From: Paenibacillus helianthi
Lineage (GTDB): Bacteria; Bacillota; Bacilli; Paenibacillales; Paenibacillaceae
Reading direction: 5' to 3'
Length of the DNA: 64,000 nt
Assembly (NCBI RefSeq): GCF_001909055.1
Contig: NZ_LVWI01000040.1
Span: 1 to 64,000 of the forward strand
Below, one piece after another: positions 8,431 through 16,428 of the stretch; positions within the stretch are counted from its first letter, which is position 1, and every line of letters begins with the position of its first letter. The notes under the pieces were generated by a model, which saw only the letters and a program-made list of their open reading frames with translations, made no database searches and was not told the origin of the DNA. Position numbers and translations under genes: made by a program.

Positions 8431-9591
8431 TTAGTCAAAATAGTCTGCCAGCCCATCGGCAATTGCCTTGGCAGCCTTTTTCTGATAAGACGCTTTGCGG
8501 ACGATGGACTCGTCGGAACGGTTGGTCAGAAAACCAAGCTCCACCAGCGTTGCCGGGAGGCTGTTCTCCCGCAGAATATGATAATCCCCAAAGGATAGTC
8601 CATTGCTCTTCAGGCCAATCCCTTGCCTTAGCCGGTTCTCAATGGAACGGGCCAGCCGCAGATCATTATTCTCCGAGTAAAAAAAAGTGAGGGTCCCCGA
8701 TACCTTCTTCGGAGAAGAATTGTAATGAATGCTAACGAAAGCATCCGCCCGCAGCTGCTGCCCGATCTGTACCCGCCTGGCGAGGGAAGGTTTCTGGTCT
8801 CCCCGTGTACGCGTCAGCTTCACCTGTGCTCCTTTGGCTGTCAGATAATCCCGCACATAAAAAGCGGTCTGCAGCGTCAAGTCCTTCTCCATTGTGTCAA
8901 AGCTTGTGCCCAGCATACCGGGATCACTTCCGCCGTGTCCGGGATCAATGACGATAAGCTTTCCGCGGATGCTCCCGGAGTTCCTGGCATTACTGCTCCC
9001 GCTGCTCCAGCTTGTACTTCCTCCGGCAATATATTGGCCTGATACCCAGCCAATCTCTCCGCTCGTGGTACGAATGCGTGCCCAATCTCCTTGACGAAGC
9101 AATACAGTAATAGAATCCCCTTCTTTCAAAGATCCCAGCACGTGATACCCGGTTCCCGGACCTCCCCTAATCCGTAGGGAAGAGGCGGTGACGTGCGCAC
9201 TTCCGCCGGCACTGCCAGAGGGTTTGGCCGAGGTCTTCACGGAAGCTGCTGCTGCAGTGGTCCCCGAAGCTACGGAACTTGTTTCGCCGGTTCGTTTGAG
9301 ATAATATCCGGCGACCCAGCCGGAGATGGAACCGGCCCGCACCTTGAGCCAGCCGTGCTGCTCGTCTGTTACGGTGACCAGTGCTCCACTTTTTAGTGAG
9401 CCGGTCACAGATGCGCTTGCGGCCGGCTCACTGCGCACGTTCAGGGAAGATGCGTAGACCTTTGCCGTATAGGCTCCGGCAGCATGGACTGATTCAGTCT
9501 GCAAAGTAGTAGATAGTAATAAGGTGACAGCCAGCATGGATGCAGATATTGTTTTTTTGAAATGATGTGAATTTATCTTTATTGGTTTCAC
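8431..9591 (-). CDS. N-acetylmuramoyl-L-alanine amidase with two SH3b domains
   Basis: A 386-residue secreted cell-wall hydrolase that cuts the bond between muramic acid and the stem peptide. The start is GTG 9591 behind AAAGGGAA. A signal peptide ends near ESVHAAGAY (about residue 38). Two bacterial SH3 domains follow (ASSLNVRSEPAASASVTGSL; ASSLRIRGGPGTGYHVLGSL), then an Amidase_3 domain with the zinc site VIDPGHGGSDPG, Glu in TMEKDLTLQTA, His in VSIHYNSS and the catalytic Glu in LVELGFLTN. All key residues are present. The region upstream shows no riboswitch I recognise. Confidence 0.93.
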   Translation of the reverse strand: MKPIKINSHHFKKTISASMLAVTLLLSTTLQTESVHAAGAYTAKVYASSLNVRSEPAASASVTGSLKSGALVTVTDEQHGWLKVRAGSISGWVAGYYLKRTGETSSVASGTTAAAASVKTSAKPSGSAGGSAHVTASSLRIRGGPGTGYHVLGSLKEGDSITVLLRQGDWARIRTTSGEIGWVSGQYIAGGSTSWSSGSSNARNSGSIRGKLIVIDPGHGGSDPGMLGTSFDTMEKDLTLQTAFYVRDYLTAKGAQVKLTRTRGDQKPSLARRVQIGQQLRADAFVSIHYNSSPKKVSGTLTFFYSENNDLRLARSIENRLRQGIGLKSNGLSFGDYHILRENSLPATLVELGFLTNRSDESIVRKASYQKKAAKAIADGLADYFD

Positions 9592-9860
9592 GCTATAAAT
9601 TTCCCTTTCTTCAGGAATAGATTAAAGGTTTATTACCCGCTCCGAAGGGAGAGAAACCGCAGATAGTTAAAATTTAAATTGAAAACTGGCAAGCGTCAAA
9701 CCCAGCTTACCTTTATAACGAGCCCTTTCGATTTCCAGAAACGTTTTTCATGGATATATATAAATTAAATGGAAGAAAAAACCGATGTACACAGAGTGAC
9801 GCTAGAATACTTATAGGTCAGAGTACTCATACATAATTAGTAAGGAAGCAGGGGGTTGGA

Positions 9861-11639
9861 TTGTCTTCCGCGAAGGTAATATTTAATGTAGATGAAGTGA
9901 GGCGCCTACGGACGAAAATAAGCCAGGTAAGCCAGGATACCAACCAGTTGTATCTACAACTGAAAGGCCAGGCGAGCGGTTGGGGCGGGATCCCCATGAA
10001 TGACCACTTGGTACAGGCCCAGGTGCTAATTAATGAATTAACCGTCGAAGCAGAGAAACTGGAGGATGTCATTCGAGCCGCGCTGAAGGGAGTCGAAGGC
10101 CTGCAGGAGGAGAATAAGCAGAAGGCGAACCAGCTTACCCAGTGGTTCAGTTTATTTGCTGGGATGTTTGGGAGCTTTAGAACACAGACGTTTGCAGGGC
10201 GGTATACGATACCAACGGCTGCCCAGAAGGCGGCGGCGAATCTGATCACTTCGTTTGCCGCCCTAGGGGGACGGGATGAGCTGGATAGCGATCCTGCGGT
10301 GGAGAAGCTCCGGAATACCATCCAAACGTCTAGACTCGGGACCGTTGAGAATATTGCAGCACAGAGCAAACTGAAGGATATCTTCGCTGCGCGGGATCAG
10401 ATTGCAAAGGCGCAATGGGCTTATAAGATCTATGAGGAGTTTGGAAACAAGGCACAGATGAACGCAGTGAATCGACAGGCGGAAGAAGCACGTCAGAAGC
10501 TGGAGTCCATGGAAGTAGATAAGATCCACTATGAAGCGGGAAAGGATTTGAGCGTGTATTTTAAGCAGCCCGCAGTTCAAGCGTGCGACTACGATCCGTC
10601 GATCACAACTCAAAATGTTCCGCTATTACAAAACGAGGAGTATCTGCTCCTGCTTCGGTTGGCGATGGAAAAGACCCCCGCTGGAGAAAATGCAAAAAGT
10701 CAGTTGGAGGCAAAGCGGCTGGAGATTGAGGAAGCGGAACGTCAATTAGCACTGGATGCAGAGACAGGGAAAAAGACATATAACTTTGATGAGTATACTA
10801 AAACACTCTGGGGAAATACATGGGTGCTCAGTAAAAATGGCAAGACTGATCGTGAGGCAGCGCAAGCCTCCATGGCGTATAACGAGGCCATTAAGAATGG
10901 AGAGATTAAATCCTATCAGGAGAATGTACCTGTCGATTACCTTACGGAGCAAATATTAGCAGCCAAGAATGGAACTAACTATTGGACCGGTGAAAAAATA
11001 TCTAAACTGCAAGCCTATGGTATAATAGTCAGCAGTTTAATCACTACTTTTCAAGGGATTGAATCATTTCGGGGGAGTCTAAAGAGGAATCTTCCGCTCC
11101 ATCCCGGGGCAAATGAAATACCAGCATCCAGGGTGAAGCAGCCAAAAGTTTCGGTTCCTGAGGTAACGGTTCCCAAACCGGTGGAACCGGTGGGTAAGAT
11201 TGCTGAGGGGACGGGTAAAGGAGTTAGAATTGGTTCGCGTTCTGTTGAAGAATCATTAGAAAAAATCAATGATATTCGACAAGCTGATAATATCGGTGGA
11301 AAACGAAATATAGCTTTTGCTGAGTATGAAATTAATGGGTCAACAGGTGAAATTATTGGCGTTAGTGGTAAGGCAGATAGAGCAGGAACAGCAGGAGTGC
11401 CCAATCAGCGTAAGTTCGAGACGATAACTACCCCTGACGGTAACCCAAGAACCTTAGATGCAGAGGTGAAAATTCTAGAGGAGTTGGCCTCCCAATTGCC
11501 CAATAACGCCTCAGGAAAAGTTCATATATTCTCTGAACTACCATTTTGCGAATCATGTTCAGGTGTGATAAAACAGTTTAAAGAGCAGTTTCCTAATGTT
11601 GAGGTTATAATAAGTCATGGACCAAGTAAAAGTAGGTGA
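9861..11639 (+). CDS. WXG-like polymorphic toxin with C-terminal deaminase domain
   Basis: A 592-residue protein starting at TTG 9861 behind AGGGGG. The first 110 residues are helical with a WGG motif at 41-43, similar to WXG100/LXG proteins exported by type VII secretion. A long middle part includes a hydrophobic stretch near residue 390. The last 120 residues look like a toxin deaminase of the BURPS668_1122 type (PF14424): DAE at 533-535 (in place of the usual HAE or CAE) and the zinc motif CESC, Cys563 and Cys566, in ELPFCESCSGVIKQF. Such domains deaminate bases in nucleic acid or nucleotides. The base composition turns AT-rich from about 11220, at the toxin module. An immunity gene follows five bases later. 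Confidence 0.85.
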   Translation: MSSAKVIFNVDEVRRLRTKISQVSQDTNQLYLQLKGQASGWGGIPMNDHLVQAQVLINELTVEAEKLEDVIRAALKGVEGLQEENKQKANQLTQWFSLFAGMFGSFRTQTFAGRYTIPTAAQKAAANLITSFAALGGRDELDSDPAVEKLRNTIQTSRLGTVENIAAQSKLKDIFAARDQIAKAQWAYKIYEEFGNKAQMNAVNRQAEEARQKLESMEVDKIHYEAGKDLSVYFKQPAVQACDYDPSITTQNVPLLQNEEYLLLLRLAMEKTPAGENAKSQLEAKRLEIEEAERQLALDAETGKKTYNFDEYTKTLWGNTWVLSKNGKTDREAAQASMAYNEAIKNGEIKSYQENVPVDYLTEQILAAKNGTNYWTGEKISKLQAYGIIVSSLITTFQGIESFRGSLKRNLPLHPGANEIPASRVKQPKVSVPEVTVPKPVEPVGKIAEGTGKGVRIGSRSVEESLEKINDIRQADNIGGKRNIAFAEYEINGSTGEIIGVSGKADRAGTAGVPNQRKFETITTPDGNPRTLDAEVKILEELASQLPNNASGKVHIFSELPFCESCSGVIKQFKEQFPNVEVIISHGPSKSR

Positions 11640-11644
11640 TAGCA

Positions 11645-12124
11645 ATGGATAATAGAGAAGTAGTCAGTTTATTAAGTGAATACAAAATTGCAAATGACAA
11701 TGAGATTCAAGGTTTTACTGATTCGGAAGTAGAAAAGTGTGAACATGTATTAGGGTCAAAATTGCCGAGTCAATACCGAGAGTTTCTCTTGGCAATTGGT
11801 CATGATGCAGGATTGCTTTTTCAAGGAACTGATATTTTATTTCGAAATGTAGATAATCTTTTAGAATTAAGAAAAGAAGCTGAAGACCTTTTGCTAGAAA
11901 ATGAAGAAACCTTTGTCTTACCGACAGATGCTTTTGTTTTTTCTATGCATCAAGGGTATGAATTCAATTTCTTTATTATATCAGAAGGTAATGACCCTCC
12001 AGTTTATCAGTATGTGGAGGGAGACGGTCCACCAGCTTTAGTTTGGGACAGTTTCAGTGCATTCCTGAGAAAATCGATAAATTCATGTGCCCAAGCTATT
12101 AAGAATGGAATTATTCCATTGTAA
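11645..12124 (+). CDS. SMI1/KNR4 (SUKH) family immunity protein
   Basis: A 159-residue protein with the SUKH signature: ...FTDSEVEKCEHVLGSKLPSQYREFLLAIG near the N-terminus and VYQYVEGDGPPALVWDSFSAFLRK at the end. SUKH proteins are common antidotes to nuclease and deaminase toxins. ATG 11645 is preferred because AGGTGA at 11634-11639 gives a normal spacing; a GTG at 11636 is also in frame. It lies directly after the toxin gene and shares its AT-rich composition, supporting a toxin-immunity pair acquired as one module. Confidence 0.9.
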   Translation: MDNREVVSLLSEYKIANDNEIQGFTDSEVEKCEHVLGSKLPSQYREFLLAIGHDAGLLFQGTDILFRNVDNLLELRKEAEDLLLENEETFVLPTDAFVFSMHQGYEFNFFIISEGNDPPVYQYVEGDGPPALVWDSFSAFLRKSINSCAQAIKNGIIPL

Positions 12125-12125
12125 T

Positions 12126-12136
12126 GGGGGGGGGGG
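12126..12136 (+). repeat. Homopolymer run of 11 G
   Basis: Eleven consecutive G residues begin one base after the immunity gene stop codon. It lies outside the coding sequence, so any length change would alter the 3' leader only. A sequencing or assembly length error is possible. Confidence 0.9.
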
Positions 12137-12268
12137 CAAATGAACCCAACATTCAACCAATAACACATATAACCCATGTAATACCCGTATGAAGATTTTG
12201 CCATTTGTTTTGTACGCACATCAGAAGTTCAGTGATATAACCCCAATAACGCAATTGCGTTACATAAT

Positions 12269-12313
12269 ACAGGTCGATTATGGTCAGATACCACCATGAT
12301 TGACCTGTTTTTT
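12269..12313 (+). terminator. Rho-independent terminator of the toxin-immunity pair
   Basis: ACAGGTC and GACCTGT close a long imperfect hairpin whose inner arms are ATTATGGT and ACCATGAT, followed by six T residues. Confidence 0.85.
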
Positions 12314-12468
12314 GTTATGTTCGCTTCCTTGCGGTTTTTTCAAATTTCCGGCATCTGTAGCCTGAAGCGATCGTTATACTGAGAAAGAAAGAAGCCGCAA
12401 CTTTCCCGTCACTTGCAACGATGATTACGCTGCAGGAAAGAAATTAACGTTTACGAAAACTGTCTCTG

Positions 12469-12496
12469 TTCACAGGTCCGCAATCACCTGTATAAT
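12469..12496 (+). promoter_or_regulatory. Promoter with embedded inverted repeat, TIR-like gene
   Basis: A TTCACA box at 12469-12474 and TATAAT at 12491-12496 are separated by 16 bases. Between them lies ACAGGT-N8-ACCTGT (12472-12491), placed where a bound repressor would block RNA polymerase. The downstream gene starts at 12534. Confidence 0.6.
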
Positions 12497-12533
12497 TATT
12501 ACATATCGGGGAAGACGACAAAGGAGTGCCGAC

Positions 12534-13535
12534 GTGACCAGACCGAAATTATTTATTGGATCTTCCAGAGAATCCATCCGTTACGCACGGGCGATACATG
12601 AGCAGCTGAAACGGGAAGCCCAGGTCAATCCGTGGTATGCCAATGCTTTCCGGGCAAATGAATATACCATGGAAGCGCTGGAACGAAATCTTGATGAGAG
12701 TGATTTTGCCGTATTTGTGTTCTCGCCGGATGATGTAGCCAGGATCCGCGGTAAATACTATTATGTGACCCGCGATAATACACAGTTCGAAATGGGCTTG
12801 TTCTGGGCCCGGCTGCGGCGAAGCCGCGTGTTCTGTCTGCTTCCGGACCAGGTGCCTGTCCGCAAGGATTTAATTCCGGGAGAGAATATTGAGGAGTATC
12901 ATTTGCTGTCGGATCTATCCGGCCTCACCCCGCTGGAATACGAATGGCAGCATGAGAATCCGGTGGCAGCCGTAGATGTCAGCTGCGGCAAGATTATCGA
13001 CAGCATTCAGGAGCTGGGAAGCTTCCGTGATCCGCAGAAGGAACTGGAACATCTGAAGCTTGAACTTAGGCGGAAAGAAAGTATCCTTCACTTCTTCTGG
13101 CAATATAATAGTAATATGTCTATCACAGATGACAGGGAGAAATATCAGGCGCTCAGCGAGGCAATCCGCAATTCCTTTCTGCCGCCCAAGCATTGCCGGG
13201 TGATTGGCGCAGCTATGTGGCAGGCCCGAGAGCAGGAGGGGCTGGTGCAGGTGGGCGGTAATGTGGGGCGCGGACATTCCTATCCTTTTTCAATGACTGA
13301 AGAAAAGGGCTCCCGTCCGGGTGTGGTGGATGCTTTTTTAGCCAAAGAATGGACCTTTTTGCAGCGTACCGAAGTTGCTGAGGTATATATCCTATGCTAT
13401 CCTTTAGGTGAGAGGCATGTCCTTTCTGTTCATTTTTCCGGAAACGACGGATTGTCTGCGGATGATCTGACCGAGGTCGTGTCGTACAACCGGGATTTGT
13501 TCCGTACCGTCAATCATTTAGTGGGAGGGGACTGA
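12534..13535 (+). CDS. TIR-like (PF10137-type) domain protein with C-terminal GAF-like region
   Basis: A 333-residue protein starting at GTG 12534 behind AAAGGAG. The first 140 residues match the TIR-like nucleotide-binding family: KLFIGSSRESIRYARAI at the start, FAVFVFSPDDVARIRG at 58-73 and RDNTQFEMGLF with Glu86 as the likely catalytic residue of an NADase. Members occur as effectors in CBASS and Pycsar defence systems. Residues 165-190 are a probable coiled coil, and residues 200-330 look GAF-like, a possible ligand sensor. No cyclase gene is beside it, so it would be a stand-alone system. The small gene 13540-13779 is tightly linked. Function in defence is inference. Confidence 0.75.
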   Translation: MTRPKLFIGSSRESIRYARAIHEQLKREAQVNPWYANAFRANEYTMEALERNLDESDFAVFVFSPDDVARIRGKYYYVTRDNTQFEMGLFWARLRRSRVFCLLPDQVPVRKDLIPGENIEEYHLLSDLSGLTPLEYEWQHENPVAAVDVSCGKIIDSIQELGSFRDPQKELEHLKLELRRKESILHFFWQYNSNMSITDDREKYQALSEAIRNSFLPPKHCRVIGAAMWQAREQEGLVQVGGNVGRGHSYPFSMTEEKGSRPGVVDAFLAKEWTFLQRTEVAEVYILCYPLGERHVLSVHFSGNDGLSADDLTEVVSYNRDLFRTVNHLVGGD

Positions 13536-13539
13536 CACG

Positions 13540-13779
13540 ATGAAGAATATGAAGAATGCAGTCAGTTTATCCAGTGCTGTCCGCCGAACCGCGAACAACA
13601 GCACCGGCAGTGAAGGCGGCAAAGGCCGCATGAAGCGAAAGACAGGAGCGGGAAGGCCCACTAAGCTGTCACCTTCGACCATGAACGTATATATTGCGCC
13701 TTCTCTTGAAGGCGGAGACGATGAATACAAGAAGCTCATCAGCGGGAAGGTTGACAATACCAAGCCTTCGTTTGCTTAG
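13540..13779 (+). CDS. Small basic protein linked to the TIR-like gene
   Basis: A 79-residue protein, start ATG 13540 behind GGGAGGGG, four bases after the TIR-like gene stop, so almost certainly co-transcribed with it. The first half is rich in Lys, Arg, Gly and Ser (GKGRMKRKTGAGRPTKLSPS, with a GRP core that recalls an AT-hook); the second half is acidic then basic. I recognise no family. It could bind nucleic acid or regulate its neighbour, but this is not shown by the sequence. Confidence 0.65.
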   Translation: MKNMKNAVSLSSAVRRTANNSTGSEGGKGRMKRKTGAGRPTKLSPSTMNVYIAPSLEGGDDEYKKLISGKVDNTKPSFA

Positions 13780-13798
13780 CCGGTGCTTCACCAGGATA

Positions 13799-13830
13799 GG
13801 TCCCCAGTACATACTGGGGGCCCTCTTTTT
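13799..13830 (+). terminator. Rho-independent terminator of the TIR-like operon
   Basis: GGTCCCCAGTA pairs with TACTGGGGGCC around a two-base loop, followed by CTCTTTTT. Confidence 0.9.
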
Positions 13831-13850
13831 GTGTTAAATGACCGATTCGT

Positions 13851-14231
13851 TTACAAAGGTTCTGAAAAGGTCGACGGAAACGCAGCCGCCAATCCTTTTT
13901 TTCCCTCTGCAGTTATAACAATGGCTCTTGTACGAGGGAGTCTGTTCACCCAATGGCGTTCCAGCAGAAGTTGAAGGATAGCAGCTCCCAAGGCCCCGGC
14001 AAGATGGTAACGCCGTTCGCTCCAGTCCAGGCATTTGGGGGCAAAGGCGCGCCTGCATTTTCTAACCTCATCCAGCTGTATTCCCAGCCTGCCCAAGACA
14101 AGTTCACCTGCGGCTGTGATGGAGAAGCCGTTTGCTTCCTCCGCTATAATCCCCTCAAGCAGCAAAGCTTCTGTTAACTGCACCCCGAATTTTCCGGCCA
14201 GATGGTCATAACAGGTTCTGGCTTCGCGCAT
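13851..14231 (-). pseudogene. 5'-truncated ArsR-type transcriptional regulator
   Basis: The 126 readable residues match only the C-terminal half of long ArsR-family regulators: ARTCYDHLAGKFGVQLTEAL and CLDWSERRYHLAGALGAAIL are typical motifs. Full members are about 220 residues and begin with a winged helix. Reading the same frame further upstream (to about 14330) stays open but shows no helix-turn-helix, and then enters the divergent flavin reductase gene. The DNA-binding half is therefore missing. A short protein could still be made from the ATG at 14231, but it would not be expected to bind DNA. Confidence 0.8.
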
Positions 14232-14284
14232 GGCATGATCCTGTACGGAGTGGCGAAGGGAGTTAGATGAATATTGTAAGATCT

Positions 14285-14298
14285 CTATTTTACAATAG
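14285..14298. promoter_or_regulatory. Short inverted repeat upstream of flavin reductase-like gene
   Basis: CTATT-TTAC-AATAG is a perfect 5-bp-arm palindrome 32 bases before the ATG of the next gene; it may be a remnant operator of the truncated regulator. Weak evidence. Confidence 0.3.
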
Positions 14299-14329
14299 AA
14301 TCGAATACACTTGCAGAGGAGCTTATAGG

Positions 14330-14950
14330 ATGAATAATTTTGCAGAAACCCACCGAACGGTACCGATACATCCGAAAATTCTTTATTACGGGACGCCGGT
14401 CATCCTGTTGACGACACTAAATGAGGATTTAACCGTTAATATTAGTCCGATTTCCTCCTCGTGGGCTTTAGGAGATCATATTATTTTGGGACTGGGAATC
14501 AACGGGAAAGCATTGGAAAACCTCAAACGGATGCCTGAATGCGTGATCAATCTGCCGGATGCTTCCCAGTGGGAGCAGGTGGAAGGATTAGCCAGACTGA
14601 CAGGGAAAAATCCGGTCCCTGTTGAAAAGAAGGGAGCCGGATTTATTTTTGAAAAGGATAAATTTGCTCATTCAGGCTTTACGCAGGCTGTATCCACTAC
14701 GGTACAAACAGCCAGAATCGCCGAATGCCCGATCCAGATTGAAGCGCGGGTGAAGCATATCCGTATTCCGGAGGATTCACCGCATTTTGCTATTGTCGAA
14801 ACGAAAAGCACACAGGTGCATGTCCATAAGGAACTGGTTGCCGGTGAACATTATATTCATCCGTCAAGCTGGAACCCGCTGATCTATAATTTCCGCCATT
14901 ACTTTGGATTAAGTGCGGAGCTTGGTAAATCATACCGGTCGGAGACGTAA
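14330..14950 (+). CDS. Flavin reductase-like domain protein
   Basis: A 206-residue protein with the FMN-binding split-barrel fold of flavin reductases (PF01613): VPIHPKILYYGTPVILLTTL, then LTVNISPISSSWALGDHIIL, and a C-terminal HPSSWNPLIYNFRHYFGL. ATG 14330 follows GAGGAG at 14316-14321; an upstream ATG at 14267 has no ribosome site. It lies next to an LLM flavin oxidoreductase gene, convergent, so the two may share a flavin pathway. The substrate is unknown. Confidence 0.82.
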   Translation: MNNFAETHRTVPIHPKILYYGTPVILLTTLNEDLTVNISPISSSWALGDHIILGLGINGKALENLKRMPECVINLPDASQWEQVEGLARLTGKNPVPVEKKGAGFIFEKDKFAHSGFTQAVSTTVQTARIAECPIQIEARVKHIRIPEDSPHFAIVETKSTQVHVHKELVAGEHYIHPSSWNPLIYNFRHYFGLSAELGKSYRSET

Positions 14951-14962
14951 AAATTAACGGTG

Positions 14963-16069
14963 TTAAAGTTCACGGGCGGGCGAAATTCTGCTGCTCTTCT
15001 TGGCAATTTCTCTGCGCACAACCGGGGCTACCTCAGTAGCCAGCAGTTCAATCGCAGTAGCCACCTTATTGTAGGGAATTCCGCCAATATCCAATTGGGT
15101 CATGAAGCGGTTGTGGCCGAACAGCTCGTGCTGGTAGAGGATCTTCTCAATAATCTGCTGCGGGCTGCCGACAGCCAGAGTGTTGACCGGAGATACGAAG
15201 TGGCCAAAATCACTGCGGGAGACGCGGTATTCCTGGTTACGGCTTGGACTAATGGCATTGCGGTAGCTGTAATAGTAGGGATAATATTCATCCAGCGCCT
15301 GTTGTGAAGTCTTGGCAATGTAGCCATGGCTCGTGATGGCGATCTTCAGGTCTGCTGCTGCATGTCCGGCCGCAGTTCCGCTCTTCCGGTAAGTATTGGC
15401 AAGGTTCTGGAAAGGCTCCGGGCTGCCGCTTAGAATGGCGATGGCCATACCTATGCCGAGACGGCCGGCCTGTTCGGCGCTTTCGGCCGAGCCCCCGATG
15501 CCGACCCAGAGCGGAAGCTTCTGCTGCAGGGGACGCGGTGCGATCTCGGCATTGTGCAGCGGGGATCGGAAATGCCCTTTCCAATTCATGACTTCCTGCT
15601 GATTGAGCTGCAGCAGCAGCTCCAGATTCTCGGTAAAGAGCTGTTTGTAGTCTTCCAGTTCATAGCCGAACAGCGGGAAGGATTCCAGGAATGCCCCCCG
15701 TCCAGAGATGATTTCCGCGCGTCCGCCGGACAGCAAGTCAAGGGAAGCAAAATCCTCAAACACCCGCACCGGGTCGATAGTGCTGAGCACGGTAGTTGCG
15801 CTGGTCAGCTTGATCCGCTTCGTCACTTGAGAGATGGCGGCGAGCACCACGGGTACTGAGGAGATCACAAAGTCCAGCCGGTGATGTTCACCCACCCCGA
15901 ATACATCAAGCCCCGCTTCATCAGCCAGCTTGGCGGCTTCGATGACTTCATTCATACGCTGCTGAGGGCTGATCCGCTGCCCTGTGTGGCAGTCGGTTAC
16001 AATATCCCCCAATGTGTAAATGCCAAATTCAAATTCCGGTAATGTTTCTTCTATAGTATTGTTGTCCAT
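14963..16069 (-). CDS. LLM-class flavin-dependent oxidoreductase
   Basis: A 368-residue luciferase-like TIM-barrel protein that uses FMNH2 or F420-type flavin to oxidise a small molecule. Visible family motifs are EAAKLADEAGLDVFGVGEHH, LTSATTVLSTIDPVRVFEDF, GRAEIISGRGAFLESFPLFG and PLWVGIGGSAESAEQAGRLG. Start ATG 16069 follows AAGGGG. A strong palindrome 60 bases upstream suggests repression by a MarR- or HxlR-type factor. The substrate cannot be told from sequence. Confidence 0.9.
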   Translation of the reverse strand: MDNNTIEETLPEFEFGIYTLGDIVTDCHTGQRISPQQRMNEVIEAAKLADEAGLDVFGVGEHHRLDFVISSVPVVLAAISQVTKRIKLTSATTVLSTIDPVRVFEDFASLDLLSGGRAEIISGRGAFLESFPLFGYELEDYKQLFTENLELLLQLNQQEVMNWKGHFRSPLHNAEIAPRPLQQKLPLWVGIGGSAESAEQAGRLGIGMAIAILSGSPEPFQNLANTYRKSGTAAGHAAADLKIAITSHGYIAKTSQQALDEYYPYYYSYRNAISPSRNQEYRVSRSDFGHFVSPVNTLAVGSPQQIIEKILYQHELFGHNRFMTQLDIGGIPYNKVATAIELLATEVAPVVRREIAKKSSRISPAREL

Positions 16070-16128
16070 CGTTCAAACCCCTTGTTATTTAAGTATTAGT
16101 GTTTTCCTATCCGATGTAAGGAAGAATA

Positions 16129-16165
16129 TAAGTTATTGTATCACAATAACTTACAAAATGTAAGT
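16129..16165. promoter_or_regulatory. Operator-like palindromes upstream of the LLM oxidoreductase gene
   Basis: TAAGTTATTGT (16129-16139) and ACAATAACTTA (16143-16153) form a perfect 11-bp inverted repeat with a 3-base centre. It overlaps a second palindrome, ACTTAC-AAAAT-GTAAGT (16149-16165). The GTAAGT half-site occurs again about 10 bases further on. There is no T-run, so a protein-binding site is more likely than a terminator. Confidence 0.7.
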
Positions 16166-16428
16166 ACATGAGTGTAAGTTTGCAGATGTGTTGGAATCCA
16201 TGATTTTACTTAGGATTAGTGTGTTGGATTTTTTTGTTTTCATCCATGGACTGCTGCTGCCCTGGGTTTTGATTTAAATTTTTTTGTGAAAAAGGTGATC
16301 CAAAAATATAAACTCTGCGATTCATTAGAGTAAGCAGGATTAAGCGTATGCGCTGATGAGCGAGCGCTTCTCCAATTTGGCACCCTCTACATGAGCCCAG
16401 GTTCACCCCATTCCAAGGAGGTAAGAAG
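16166..16428. other. Non-coding gap before the stalk-protein gene
   Basis: This stretch contains T-rich runs and the ribosome site AAGGAGGT at 16416-16423 of the next gene. A 66-codon minus-strand open frame here has no ribosome site or family signature and is not called. Confidence 0.5.

Larger units (their letters stand above)
12137..12533. other. Non-coding gap between immunity gene and TIR-like gene
   Basis: About 400 bases with a terminator at 12269-12313 and the promoter of the TIR-like gene near 12469-12496. No open frame with a ribosome site was seen. Confidence 0.6.

Noticed and set aside
9592..9860. c-di-AMP or c-di-GMP riboswitch in front of the amidase gene
   Set aside because: Neither strand shows the conserved blocks of these riboswitches, although the adjacent HD-GYP gene made it worth checking.
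12126..12136. Poly-G as a phase-variation switch of the immunity gene
   Set aside because: The tract lies after the stop codon, so length change cannot shift the reading frame.
16206..16406. A 66-codon minus-strand open frame
   Set aside because: No ribosome site, no family match and a low-complexity Gln/Asn/Lys end.
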